Position numbers and translations under genes: made by a program. From assembly GCA_945897395.1 (NCBI GenBank), contig CAMDFE010000047.1, positions 1-9,394 of the forward strand: a DNA stretch of 9,394 nucleotides. The letters run 5' to 3'. Shown here piece by piece: positions 1-6,080 of the stretch (within the stretch, counting starts at the first letter, position 1; the number at the start of each line of letters is the position of its first letter). This DNA comes from Chryseobacterium gleum (GTDB lineage: Bacteria > Bacteroidota > Bacteroidia > Flavobacteriales_D > Sanyastnellaceae). The notes under the pieces are model-generated. The model was not told where the DNA came from. It made no database searches and was given only the letters and a program-made list of their open reading frames with translations.

Positions 1-626
1 GTGCGATCAACAATAGCATTCAATTTCTCTTCAGAAATTAATTCAGTAACTGGAATTCCACCAACTGTGGTATAACGAGGAAGCGGAACCATAGTGTCTC
101 CATGTCCACCCATTAACACCGCTTGAATGTCTTTTGGAGAACAGTTCAATTCAGATGCAATGAATGCACGGTAACGCGCAGTGTCCAAAATACCAGCCAT
201 TCCAAATACTTTCTTGCTATCAACTTTAGCAGCAAGGAATGCGCAGTAAGTCATAACATCAAGTGGATTAGAAACAATAACAATGATTGCATCTGGAGAA
301 TACTTGACAATATTTTCAGTAACGCTTTTCACGATGCCCGCATTGGTAGCGATCAAATCATCACGACTCATTCCTGGTTTTCTTGGTAATCCGCTGGTGA
401 TTACAACAACATCAGAATTAGCAGTAGCCGCATAATCATTGGTACTTCCAACAGTTCTGCTGTCGTAAAGATTAATGGGTGCAGTCTGCCAAATATCAAG
501 CGCCTTGCCTTCAGCAAAGCCTGGCTTAATGTCCAACAAAACAATTTCGTTAGCAATTTCACGATGCGCTAATACATCGGCACAAGTAGCGCCAACATTA
601 CCAGCTCCAACAACGGTTACTTTCAT
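1..626 (-). CDS. mdh: Malate dehydrogenase, NAD-dependent (partial, C-terminus beyond left edge)
   Basis: Oxidises malate to oxaloacetate with NAD+ in the cytoplasmic TCA cycle. The first 208 residues are in the window; the family is usually about 310 residues, so roughly one third is missing to the left. Visible motifs are the Rossmann nucleotide loop GAGNVGA (residues 7-13), Asp32 after the second beta strand (expected for NAD rather than NADP), the mobile-loop arginines in PRKPGMSRDD (Arg82, Arg88), VSNPLD (Asn120), GILDTAR with Asp148 and Arg151, and the catalytic His175 in GGHGD. The LDH-like layout with PRKPGMSR and GGHGDTMVPL fits malate rather than lactate dehydrogenase. The ATG at 626-624 is chosen because the Rossmann strand starts at residue 2. 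There is no Shine-Dalgarno sequence; the upstream bases are AT-rich. The gene is transcribed divergently from the secreted-protein unit at 753. Confidence 0.97.
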   Translation of the reverse strand, partial: MKVTVVGAGNVGATCADVLAHREIANEIVLLDIKPGFAEGKALDIWQTAPINLYDSRTVGSTNDYAATANSDVVVITSGLPRKPGMSRDDLIATNAGIVKSVTENIVKYSPDAIIVIVSNPLDVMTYCAFLAAKVDSKKVFGMAGILDTARYRAFIASELNCSPKDIQAVLMGGHGDTMVPLPRYTTVGGIPVTELISEEKLNAIVDR

Positions 627-752
627 GGGTTCAAATTTTAGACTGCGAAATTAGTGAATCTAATTTCGTGTTGAAAATGATTTTTGATTTAAAACGGAGA
701 TATAATCTTTTGGCCTAATTTTCCGTTGTGAAAGAAATCTAATTTTTCGAGT
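627..752. promoter_or_regulatory. Divergent intergenic region between mdh and the 753-4663 unit
   Basis: This 126-base AT-rich spacer must hold promoters for both directions. No full Bacteroidota promoter (TTG, 17-23 nt, TAnnTTTG) is present. Weak -7 candidates lie just before both ATGs: AAAATTTG on the minus strand at 639-632 (5 nt before the mdh ATG) and TAATTTTT on the plus strand at 740-747 (5 nt before the 753 ATG). Each matches all but one fixed position or nearly so, but neither has a TTG at the right distance. A further plus-strand candidate is TATAATCTTTTG at 701-712, with TTG at 684-686 but non-consensus internal spacing. Promoter assignment here is tentative; the palindrome at 646-668 is the clearest structure. 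Confidence 0.35.
646..668. promoter_or_regulatory. Perfect inverted repeat upstream of mdh (possible operator or hairpin)
   Basis: CGAAATTAG (646-654), a 5-base centre TGAAT, then CTAATTTCG (660-668): nine perfectly paired bases, extendable by two G-T pairs. It lies 20-42 bases upstream of the mdh ATG. If mdh transcription starts close to its ATG, this covers the -33 region, where a repressor or activator dimer could bind. It is unlikely to be a terminator because the flanking genes diverge and no T-tract follows. The bound factor is unknown. Confidence 0.5.
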
Positions 753-1829
753 ATGAATCTGAATGTGAAAGGTGGTTTTTTGATATTCTTGCTTTGCTTG
801 AACATGCTCAACGCAATTGCTCAGGCGCCCGGTACCGTTTTTCCTGCGGGAACTTTTGGGGTCGATTATAATTTATTCAACGCAAGCAACAAGCGTGAGG
901 GAGTTTGGATACGTGTGTACAAGTCGAACCCTAAGGTGATGTACTATAAAGGGAGTTTCAAAAACGGAGTTCCAATAGGGGTGTTTGAATTTTACAACGA
1001 AAAGGGATTGCTCAAATCAACCGTAAACCACATTCAAGACACTACCATAAACGACGTGGTGAATTACTATGCAGATGGAAAAACATTAAACAGCAGGGGC
1101 AGATATGTGGGAAAGGTGGTTGCTAGAAAATGGGAAAGACAAAAACAAGGTAAGTGGGAGTTCTTTGATTCGGATGGAAGATTGATTCGCTTCGAAAATT
1201 ATATGGACAATTTATTGAACGGAGAATCAAAAGTGTACTACGCTAACGGTCAGGTTTCTCATGAAATGATGTACTCGGGAGATAAAATGAATGGTTCATT
1301 TACAGAATTCACGGTTGAAGGAAAGGTGAGCAAAAAAGGTGGCTACAAGAATGGGATTTACGACGGAAATATCGTTGTGAATTATGACAGCGGAAAGAGG
1401 AAGGAGGAGGGAAAGTTTGTGAATGGAGTGCGCGACGGAGGATGGAATTTTTATCTTGAAACAGGACTTCCTGAATTAACGATTTGGTTCAAGGAGGATA
1501 AGATTGAAAAGAAACACTATGCCAATGGCACTTTCCAAACATTCTATGATTCAGGTATCCCGCAGTCTGAATACACGTACAAGAGCTACAACAAAGAGGG
1601 CGCTTTTATTGAATATTACGATAAGGGTGCCTATGAACAAATACCCGCTTCTCCAGAGGACGTTGCTCAAGGAATTGCGTTTCGAGAGCAATTGAAAGGA
1701 ACCCAGGCTAAGCAAAAAGGCAAATACCTAAATGGTCAATTGAACGGAGAAGTTTTGTACTACAAAATTTCAGGAGAGCTAGAGAAGACAGAGGTTTATG
1801 AAAACGGAACATTGAAAGAAACGAAATAG
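753..1829 (+). CDS. Exported YwqK/MORN-like repeat protein
   Basis: A 358-residue protein with an N-terminal signal peptide (hydrophobic residues about 8-20, likely cleavage after Ala23 in AIA|QA; no lipobox cysteine). From about residue 66 to the end it consists of degenerate repeats with the pattern G-x-W/F-x-F-Y-x-x-x-G, then Y-x-N-G. Examples are KGSFKNG (66-72 area), QGKWEFF (142-148), YYANGQ (162-167), YKNGIYDG (198-205), KFVNGVRDGGWNFY (221-234) and KYLNGQLNGEVLYY (324-337). This is the beta-hairpin repeat style of the YwqK and MORN families, often labelled 'toxin-antitoxin system YwqK family antitoxin' by automated annotation; nothing here supports an antitoxin role. It lacks a T9SS sorting domain, so it is probably periplasmic or surface associated. 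It is the first gene of a unit whose next gene begins 4 nt after its stop. The exact function is unknown. Confidence 0.85.
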   Translation: MNLNVKGGFLIFLLCLNMLNAIAQAPGTVFPAGTFGVDYNLFNASNKREGVWIRVYKSNPKVMYYKGSFKNGVPIGVFEFYNEKGLLKSTVNHIQDTTINDVVNYYADGKTLNSRGRYVGKVVARKWERQKQGKWEFFDSDGRLIRFENYMDNLLNGESKVYYANGQVSHEMMYSGDKMNGSFTEFTVEGKVSKKGGYKNGIYDGNIVVNYDSGKRKEEGKFVNGVRDGGWNFYLETGLPELTIWFKEDKIEKKHYANGTFQTFYDSGIPQSEYTYKSYNKEGAFIEYYDKGAYEQIPASPEDVAQGIAFREQLKGTQAKQKGKYLNGQLNGEVLYYKISGELEKTEVYENGTLKETK

Positions 1830-1833
1830 ATTT

Positions 1834-3501
1834 ATGGAGAAATATTACAAGATACTTTTAATTCTGACTCCTTTTTTGTTTGTGAACGGGCTATGCGCTC
1901 AATCTTCTTACAACACTTATTTCGTGCAATTCACAGACAAAGAGAACTCAACTTTTTCACTTTCAAATCCGAGAGAATACCTCTCAGAAAAGGCTGTCGA
2001 GAGAAGAATTAGAACAGGAGTAGGTTTCGATTCGCTCGATCTACCTGTCAATGCAACTTATATACAGCAAGTTCTTCAACAAGGAAATTCAAATTTGTTG
2101 TTGAAGAGTAAATGGTTCAACTCAATTACCGTAGAACTTTTAGACACTGCAATTGCTGCAGATTGGAAACAACAAATAGAGGCCCTTCCATGTGTTTTTC
2201 AAGTGAAGTCATTGCCAAGTATTCCACTTGAAAAGATTTCGATTCATAAAGGAACGCAGTCTGAAGAGGGAATGGTTTCAGATGATTTTTACGGCCCGAG
2301 TTTCCGTCAGACCGAAATGTTAAACGGACACCTGCTGCACCAATTGGGATTAAACGGAAAAGGAATGGATATAGCGGTGTTCGATGGCGGATTCAGGTAT
2401 GCTAATGTATTGCCCGCCATGGCGCATCTTTTTGAAGAAGGGCGGATTATTGAAACGCATGACTTACTGAATTTAACTTCACCGAATGTATTCGATGCTT
2501 CTACACACGGAACGATGGTACTCAGTCACATGGCTGGGATCATGCGAGATTCACTTTACGGAACAGCAGTTGAAGCCAATTATTATCTGTTTCAAACAGA
2601 AGATGTTTTTCGTGAAGTTCGATTGGAAGAAGATACTTGGATACAAGCTGCTGAATGGGCAGACAGTATTGGAATAGATGTGATAAATTCAAGTTTAGGA
2701 TATTCATTATTCGATGAGGATTACATGAATTACTCACCTTCAGATATGAATGGATCTACAACTCGAATTTCTCAGGGGGCTGAAATCTGTGCGTTAAAAG
2801 GAACTCTTGTTGTAAACAGCGCTGGCAATAGTGGCGATGATCAATGGCATGTCATTACAGCTCCTTCAGATGCTGAACATGTTCTGTGTATTGGGGCAGT
2901 TGACTTAAATGGCACACATGCTTCCTTTTCAGGATATCACCCACCAGGCTTGAACGATGTCAAACCAAACATCGTCGCCATGGGAAGGCAGACGGTATAC
3001 GCAGCCTCAGATAGTACAATTGCGAGGGGAAACGGCACTTCTTTCAGTTCTCCAATCATTGCTGGAATGGCAGCAACATTGTGGCAGGCCTTTCCAACAG
3101 CCTCTAATATGGAAATTTTTAACGCAATTGAAGAAAGTGCAAGTTTGTATTCAACACCGAATGATTCTATGGGATACGGTATTCCTGATTTCTGGAAGGC
3201 TTTTGTGAATCTGTCAAACCAAATATACAGTCAACCGAATGAACATTCGGTCCTTGTCTTTCCTCAGCCTTCAGACGGTCAATTCGAAATTCGTGTTGAA
3301 GGAAATTTCCCGGATACAAATAACTATCACTACCTCTACGACAGTAGCGGCAGGTCTCTTAAGTATTACAAATGGGATTACAACTACAGTGAGCCATGGG
3401 CAATCTACCATTTAGATTTGACAACTCAGCCGGTTGGACAGTATTATTTTGTAATTGAATCTTCAACAGGAATTCAAGTAATTCCCCTTCAAAAAAAATA
3501 A
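1834..3501 (+). CDS. Secreted subtilisin-family (S8) serine protease with T9SS sorting domain
   Basis: A 555-residue extracellular endopeptidase. It has a signal peptide (residues 1-22, probable cleavage LCA|QS), a pro-region of about 23-150 with the inhibitor-like stretch YFVQFTDKENS near residue 30, an S8 catalytic domain from about 165 to 460, and a C-terminal sorting domain of about 471-555. The catalytic triad is visible: Asp184 in AVFDGG, His225 in STHGTMV, and Ser403 in GNGTSFSSP, with the oxyanion Asn332 in SAGNSG. The C-terminal domain has the type A T9SS features FPQPSDGQF near its start and GQYYFVIES near its end. The protein should therefore cross the inner membrane by Sec and the outer membrane by T9SS. 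It is co-directional with the genes before (4 nt gap) and after (1 nt gap) and is probably cotranscribed. No Shine-Dalgarno is visible, only purine/A-rich sequence. The linker before the sorting domain carries the 19-nt palindromic sequence at 3233-3251. Confidence 0.95.
   Translation: MEKYYKILLILTPFLFVNGLCAQSSYNTYFVQFTDKENSTFSLSNPREYLSEKAVERRIRTGVGFDSLDLPVNATYIQQVLQQGNSNLLLKSKWFNSITVELLDTAIAADWKQQIEALPCVFQVKSLPSIPLEKISIHKGTQSEEGMVSDDFYGPSFRQTEMLNGHLLHQLGLNGKGMDIAVFDGGFRYANVLPAMAHLFEEGRIIETHDLLNLTSPNVFDASTHGTMVLSHMAGIMRDSLYGTAVEANYYLFQTEDVFREVRLEEDTWIQAAEWADSIGIDVINSSLGYSLFDEDYMNYSPSDMNGSTTRISQGAEICALKGTLVVNSAGNSGDDQWHVITAPSDAEHVLCIGAVDLNGTHASFSGYHPPGLNDVKPNIVAMGRQTVYAASDSTIARGNGTSFSSPIIAGMAATLWQAFPTASNMEIFNAIEESASLYSTPNDSMGYGIPDFWKAFVNLSNQIYSQPNEHSVLVFPQPSDGQFEIRVEGNFPDTNNYHYLYDSSGRSLKYYKWDYNYSEPWAIYHLDLTTQPVGQYYFVIESSTGIQVIPLQKK
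3233..3251. repeat. 19-nt palindromic repeat, copy 1 (inside protease gene)
   Basis: AACCGAATGAACATTCGGT contains 8-bp perfect arms (3234-3241 and 3244-3251) around a central AA. The same 19 bases occur at 6516-6534 in aroC. Here it is read as Pro-Asn-Glu-His-Ser-Val (residues 468-473), in the linker between the catalytic and sorting domains. In aroC the sequence is read in a different frame, so shared protein ancestry does not explain the identity. Confidence 0.65.
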
Positions 3502-3502
3502 A

Positions 3503-4663
3503 ATGAAAAAAACGTTACTTTTTGTTTTTGCTTTCTTCTCAATCGGATTCTCTTTCGCGCAAGGTCTTGGACATACCACATTGACCTTCACGGATGCTAC
3601 GAGAAACAATCGCCCTATTCCTTGCGAAGTTTATTATCCAGCGACTTCAGCCGGAGACAATACAACTGCTTTAGATCCCGCGTCTTTGGGGCTGAATGGG
3701 TTTCCAGCAATTGCGGTTGGACATGGTTTCGTTATTGGAGCAGCAAACTATGATTTAATTGCTGAACAGTTGATTCCATTTGGATTTGTAGTTGCATTAG
3801 TAAATACTGAAACAGGATTTGCCCCAAGTCATGAGAATTTTGGTTTGGACTTGGCATTTGTAACGCATGCCCTTCAACTCGAATCTCAAAATTCATCTTC
3901 AATTTTGCACAACATCGTGCATCAAGAAAGAGAAGCTATAATCGGACACAGCATGGGAGGAGGAGCAGCGTGGATAGCAGCGGCGTCAGACCCGTTAATT
4001 GATGCAATAGTGGGTTTGGCCCCAGCAGAAACTAATCCGAGTGCTATTGCTGCCGCGGCCTCGGTAAATTGCAATACACTTGTTTTTTCAGGAAGTGACG
4101 ATTCTGTTACACCTCCTGCGGATAATCATCAGCCCATTTACGATGGGACCAGTGCAGGTTGTAAAACGTTCGTTTCATTAACCGGAGGTTCGCATTGCGG
4201 GTACATAGATGCAGGTACATTGTGCGATTTTGGAGAACCGTTGGGTGGAAGTTTACCCAGAGCGGATCAGCAAGAGGCTTATCTAACTTTGATGACAGCT
4301 TGGCTTCGTTATTTTTTAAATGCGGAATGTGTTGAAGCGCTATACACCGACTATGTAACATCGCATTCCTTTGTCGTAGCAGACCCGCTGGCAGCATGCA
4401 TGCTTTGTGGAAATGTCGATGATTCAAATAAAATTGGAATGCGCATGTCGCCCAATCCTTCCAACGGTTCTTTCGAGGTGCAGTGGAAAGAAGGAGCTTT
4501 CCAAAACATAGAAATTTTGGACGTTACCGGGAAAATTATTTGGCGTGAAAAGGTTCTTCAACAACATCGCGTGAAAGTAAATGAAGCACTTTGTTCTGGT
4601 ATTTATTTGGTGAAACTTTCCAATGAAAAGTCAAGTGTTATACAAAAACTAATAGTGAATTAA
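3503..4663 (+). CDS. Secreted alpha/beta hydrolase, PETase/cutinase-like polyesterase family, with T9SS sorting domain
   Basis: A 386-residue exported esterase-type hydrolase. The signal peptide is residues 1-19 (cleavage SFA|QG). The hydrolase domain spans about 22-290: the oxyanion region is GHGF (73-76), the nucleophile Ser150 lies in GHSMGGGA, the acid is Asp200 (or Asp199) in SGSDDSVTPP, and the base is His231 in TGGSHCGY. The run CNTLVFSG, then PIYDG, then GGSHCG closely follows the C-terminal half of bacterial polyester hydrolases as I remember them (PETase has PIYDSMS and NGGSHSC). A dienelactone hydrolase or chlorophyllase-like esterase is the alternative. Residues 315-386 form a canonical type A T9SS domain (MSPNPSNGSF, GIYLVKLSN, ending KLIVN). 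The natural substrate cannot be read from sequence; an extracellular ester is likely. It is the last gene of the unit, starting 1 nt after the protease stop and followed by a strong terminator. Confidence 0.9.
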   Translation: MKKTLLFVFAFFSIGFSFAQGLGHTTLTFTDATRNNRPIPCEVYYPATSAGDNTTALDPASLGLNGFPAIAVGHGFVIGAANYDLIAEQLIPFGFVVALVNTETGFAPSHENFGLDLAFVTHALQLESQNSSSILHNIVHQEREAIIGHSMGGGAAWIAAASDPLIDAIVGLAPAETNPSAIAAAASVNCNTLVFSGSDDSVTPPADNHQPIYDGTSAGCKTFVSLTGGSHCGYIDAGTLCDFGEPLGGSLPRADQQEAYLTLMTAWLRYFLNAECVEALYTDYVTSHSFVVADPLAACMLCGNVDDSNKIGMRMSPNPSNGSFEVQWKEGAFQNIEILDVTGKIIWREKVLQQHRVKVNEALCSGIYLVKLSNEKSSVIQKLIVN

Positions 4664-4670
4664 GAAACGA

Positions 4671-4694
4671 ATAACCCCGCAAGTGCGGGGTTAT
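4671..4694. terminator. Bidirectional intrinsic terminator hairpin
   Basis: ATAACCCCGC (4671-4680), loop AAGT, GCGGGGTTAT (4685-4694): ten perfectly paired bases including a run of six G-C pairs. It starts 8 nt after the hydrolase stop and is followed on the plus strand by a modest T-rich tail (CTTTGT). On the minus strand it lies 5 nt past the tRNA 3' end and is followed by TCGTTTCTT. It can therefore end both the secreted-protein unit and the tRNA transcript. Confidence 0.88.
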
Positions 4695-4699
4695 CTTTG

Positions 4700-4773
4700 T
4701 GCGCCCACCTGGGCTCGAACCAGGGACCCACAGATTATGAGTCTGTTGCTCTAACCAACTGAGCTATAGGCGC
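4700..4773 (-). tRNA. tRNA-Met (anticodon CAT), probably elongator
   Basis: A 74-nt cloverleaf on the minus strand: acceptor stem GCGCCTA / TGGGCGC (one T-G pair), D arm GCTC-AGTTGGTTA-GAGC, anticodon stem ACAGA / TCTGT with loop CTCATAA (anticodon CAT), variable loop GGGTC, T arm CCTGG-TTCGAGC-CCAGG, discriminator A. The 3' CCA is not encoded (CAA follows), so it is added after transcription. The first base pair is intact and the anticodon stem lacks the three G-C pairs of an initiator, so this is not initiator tRNA. A CAT anticodon can also belong to the tRNA-Ile whose C34 is modified to lysidine; elongator Met is preferred but not proven. A minus-strand promoter lies just upstream and the terminator at 4671-4694 follows. 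Confidence 0.96.
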
Positions 4774-4780
4774 GGGACGG

Positions 4781-4810
4781 CAAATTTAAGAATAATGCAT
4801 CTTTGTACAA
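4781..4810 (-). promoter_or_regulatory. Bacteroidota-type promoter for the tRNA
   Basis: Read on the minus strand: TTG (4810-4808), exactly 19 nt, then TAAATTTG (4788-4781), a full match to the Bacteroidota housekeeping consensus TTG-N17-23-TAnnTTTG. The box ends 7 nt before the first base of the mature tRNA, so the 5' leader would be only a few nucleotides. The -33 element lies directly before the hutI ATG on the other strand. Confidence 0.78.
4798..4805 (+). promoter_or_regulatory. Possible hutI -7 element
   Basis: CATCTTTG differs from TAnnTTTG at one fixed position and ends 6 nt before the hutI ATG, the same spacing seen for aroC. No TTG lies 17-23 nt upstream, so this is weak. It sits between the -7 and -33 elements of the oppositely directed tRNA promoter. 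Confidence 0.35.
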
Positions 4811-4811
4811 C

Positions 4812-6071
4812 ATGAAAACATTCATAAAAAACATAAAATCACTCTACGGAACTCATTCTCAGGAAGTATCATCTGTTAAGGGTGCGAATATGAATGTGCT
4901 CCCATGTATTGAAAATGCTTGGTTAGCAGTTGATAACGGAACCATCGCAGCTTTCGGTTCCATGGACGATTTCGATGGGATTGAAGATTGGAGAGATTTA
5001 ACAGTCATTGATGCTGCTGGAAAATTTGTTCTTCCGGGTTGGTGCGACAGTCATACACACACGGTGTTCGCGGCTTCGCGTGCCGATGAGTTTGAAGATC
5101 GTTTAAACGGATTGACATACGAGGAAATAGCAAAGCGTGGTGGTGGTATTTTGAATAGCGCGAAGAAACTCGCTTCTATGAGTGAAGAAGAGTTGTTCGT
5201 CGCTGCGTTTGAACGATTGAATGTGATGATGAGCGCGGGAACTGTCGCAGTAGAAATTAAAAGCGGATACGGCTTAGATGAGGCAAATGAACTCAAGATG
5301 CTTCGTGTCATTAAGCGATTGAAATCGGAGCATCCCTTAGAAATTAAATCTACCTTTCTTGCGTTGCACGCTATTCCATTTGAATATAAAGATCGAGTAG
5401 ATGAGTTTGTAGATCTCATGGTGGATCAAGTCCTTCCGAAAGTGGCTGCTGAAGGTCTCGCAGATTTTGTAGATGCGTTCTGCGAGGAAGGATATTTCTC
5501 TGTAGCGCAAATGAATCAATTAATAGACGCTGCTCAAGAGTTAGGTATTCCTGCTAAGGTGCACGTAAATCAATTTAATGTCATTGGTGGAGTAGATGCC
5601 GCGGTCAAGCGAAATGCGCGCAGTGTTGATCATTTAGAAGAACTAAATGATGAAGATGTAAATATTCTGTTGGAAGGAAATACAATGCCCGTATCACTTC
5701 CAGCGTGTTCATTCTTTCTGCGAATTCCATATACACCAGCGAGAAAAATAATCGATGCCGGTTTACCAATCGCTTTAGCAACCGACTTCAACCCTGGATC
5801 TTCGCCTTCAGGCAATATGAATTTCGTGAACAGTCTCGCTTGCATTCAGCAACGTATGTTGCCCAATGAAGTCGTTAATGCATCAACATTAAACGGTGCC
5901 TTCGCAATGGATGTACATGATGTTTTAGGAAGTATAACAGTTGGAAAGAAAGCATCTTTCATCATAACAAAACCATTGAATTCATTGGCTGAATTGTTCT
6001 ACTACTTCGGGGAAAACAACATTGATCAAGTAATTGTTGAAGGCAGAATTGTAGAGGGAAAAGCTAACTAA
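4812..6071 (+). CDS. hutI: Imidazolonepropionase
   Basis: Hydrolyses 4-imidazolone-5-propanoate to N-formimino-L-glutamate, the third step of histidine degradation, in the cytoplasm. The 419-residue protein is an amidohydrolase of normal length for the family. Metal ligands are visible: His81 and His83 in SHTHTVF, His251 in KVHVNQ and Asp325 in ATDFNPG. Other conserved segments are ADEFEDRL, GGGILNS, EIKSGYGL (148-155), LHAIP with His186, GLADFVDAFCE and VDHLEEL with His274. The HAEQ segment of many HutI proteins reads HVNQ here. The ATG at 4812 is preferred over an in-frame TTG at 4803, because the TTG overlaps the candidate -7 box and the ATG matches the usual N-terminus better. No other hut gene is in the window. 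The TAA stop is part of the aroC -7 element. Confidence 0.97.
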   Translation: MKTFIKNIKSLYGTHSQEVSSVKGANMNVLPCIENAWLAVDNGTIAAFGSMDDFDGIEDWRDLTVIDAAGKFVLPGWCDSHTHTVFAASRADEFEDRLNGLTYEEIAKRGGGILNSAKKLASMSEEELFVAAFERLNVMMSAGTVAVEIKSGYGLDEANELKMLRVIKRLKSEHPLEIKSTFLALHAIPFEYKDRVDEFVDLMVDQVLPKVAAEGLADFVDAFCEEGYFSVAQMNQLIDAAQELGIPAKVHVNQFNVIGGVDAAVKRNARSVDHLEELNDEDVNILLEGNTMPVSLPACSFFLRIPYTPARKIIDAGLPIALATDFNPGSSPSGNMNFVNSLACIQQRMLPNEVVNASTLNGAFAMDVHDVLGSITVGKKASFIITKPLNSLAELFYYFGENNIDQVIVEGRIVEGKAN

Positions 6072-6076
6072 CTTTG
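6049..6076 (+). promoter_or_regulatory. aroC promoter inside the hutI 3' end
   Basis: TTG (6049-6051), 17 nt, then TAACTTTG (6069-6076) matches the Bacteroidota consensus TTG-N17-23-TAnnTTTG. The -7 box contains the hutI stop codon and is followed by CAAC and the aroC ATG at 6081. With the start site a few bases after the box, the mRNA would begin at or next to the ATG, i.e. be leaderless or nearly so. No Shine-Dalgarno is present, which agrees. Confidence 0.65.
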
Positions 6077-6080
6077 CAAC

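Noticed and set aside
753..1829. Toxin-antitoxin role for the YwqK-like protein
   Set aside because: The family label comes from automated annotation; the protein is exported, has no toxin partner next to it and consists only of MORN-style repeats.
2481..3163. Two more ACCGAATG half-sites (2481-2488 and 3156-3163) in the protease gene, the first followed by ATTCG
   Set aside because: Both encode Pro-Asn in ordinary protein contexts and lack a full second arm, so codon usage explains them; they are not counted as copies of the palindrome.
3491..3510. A8 run at the protease 3' end and A7 run after the next ATG as a slippage or frameshift site
   Set aside because: The run falls in the last Lys codons before the stop, and A-rich sequence before start codons is normal in this phylum; no conserved second frame is seen.
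4803..4811. TTG at 4803 as hutI start
   Set aside because: It is in frame, but an ATG follows three codons later, and the TTG overlaps a candidate promoter box; no ribosome binding site supports it.
4795..4815. Six-codon upstream ORF (ATG at 4795) whose TGA overlaps the hutI ATG
   Set aside because: It contains one His codon only, no attenuator structure is visible, and if hutI starts transcription near its ATG this stretch is not transcribed.
4107..5845. Open frames on the minus strand opposite the hydrolase and hutI genes
   Set aside because: Their translations are low-complexity, Ser/Asn-rich, without motifs, and lie opposite well-identified genes; they are shadows.
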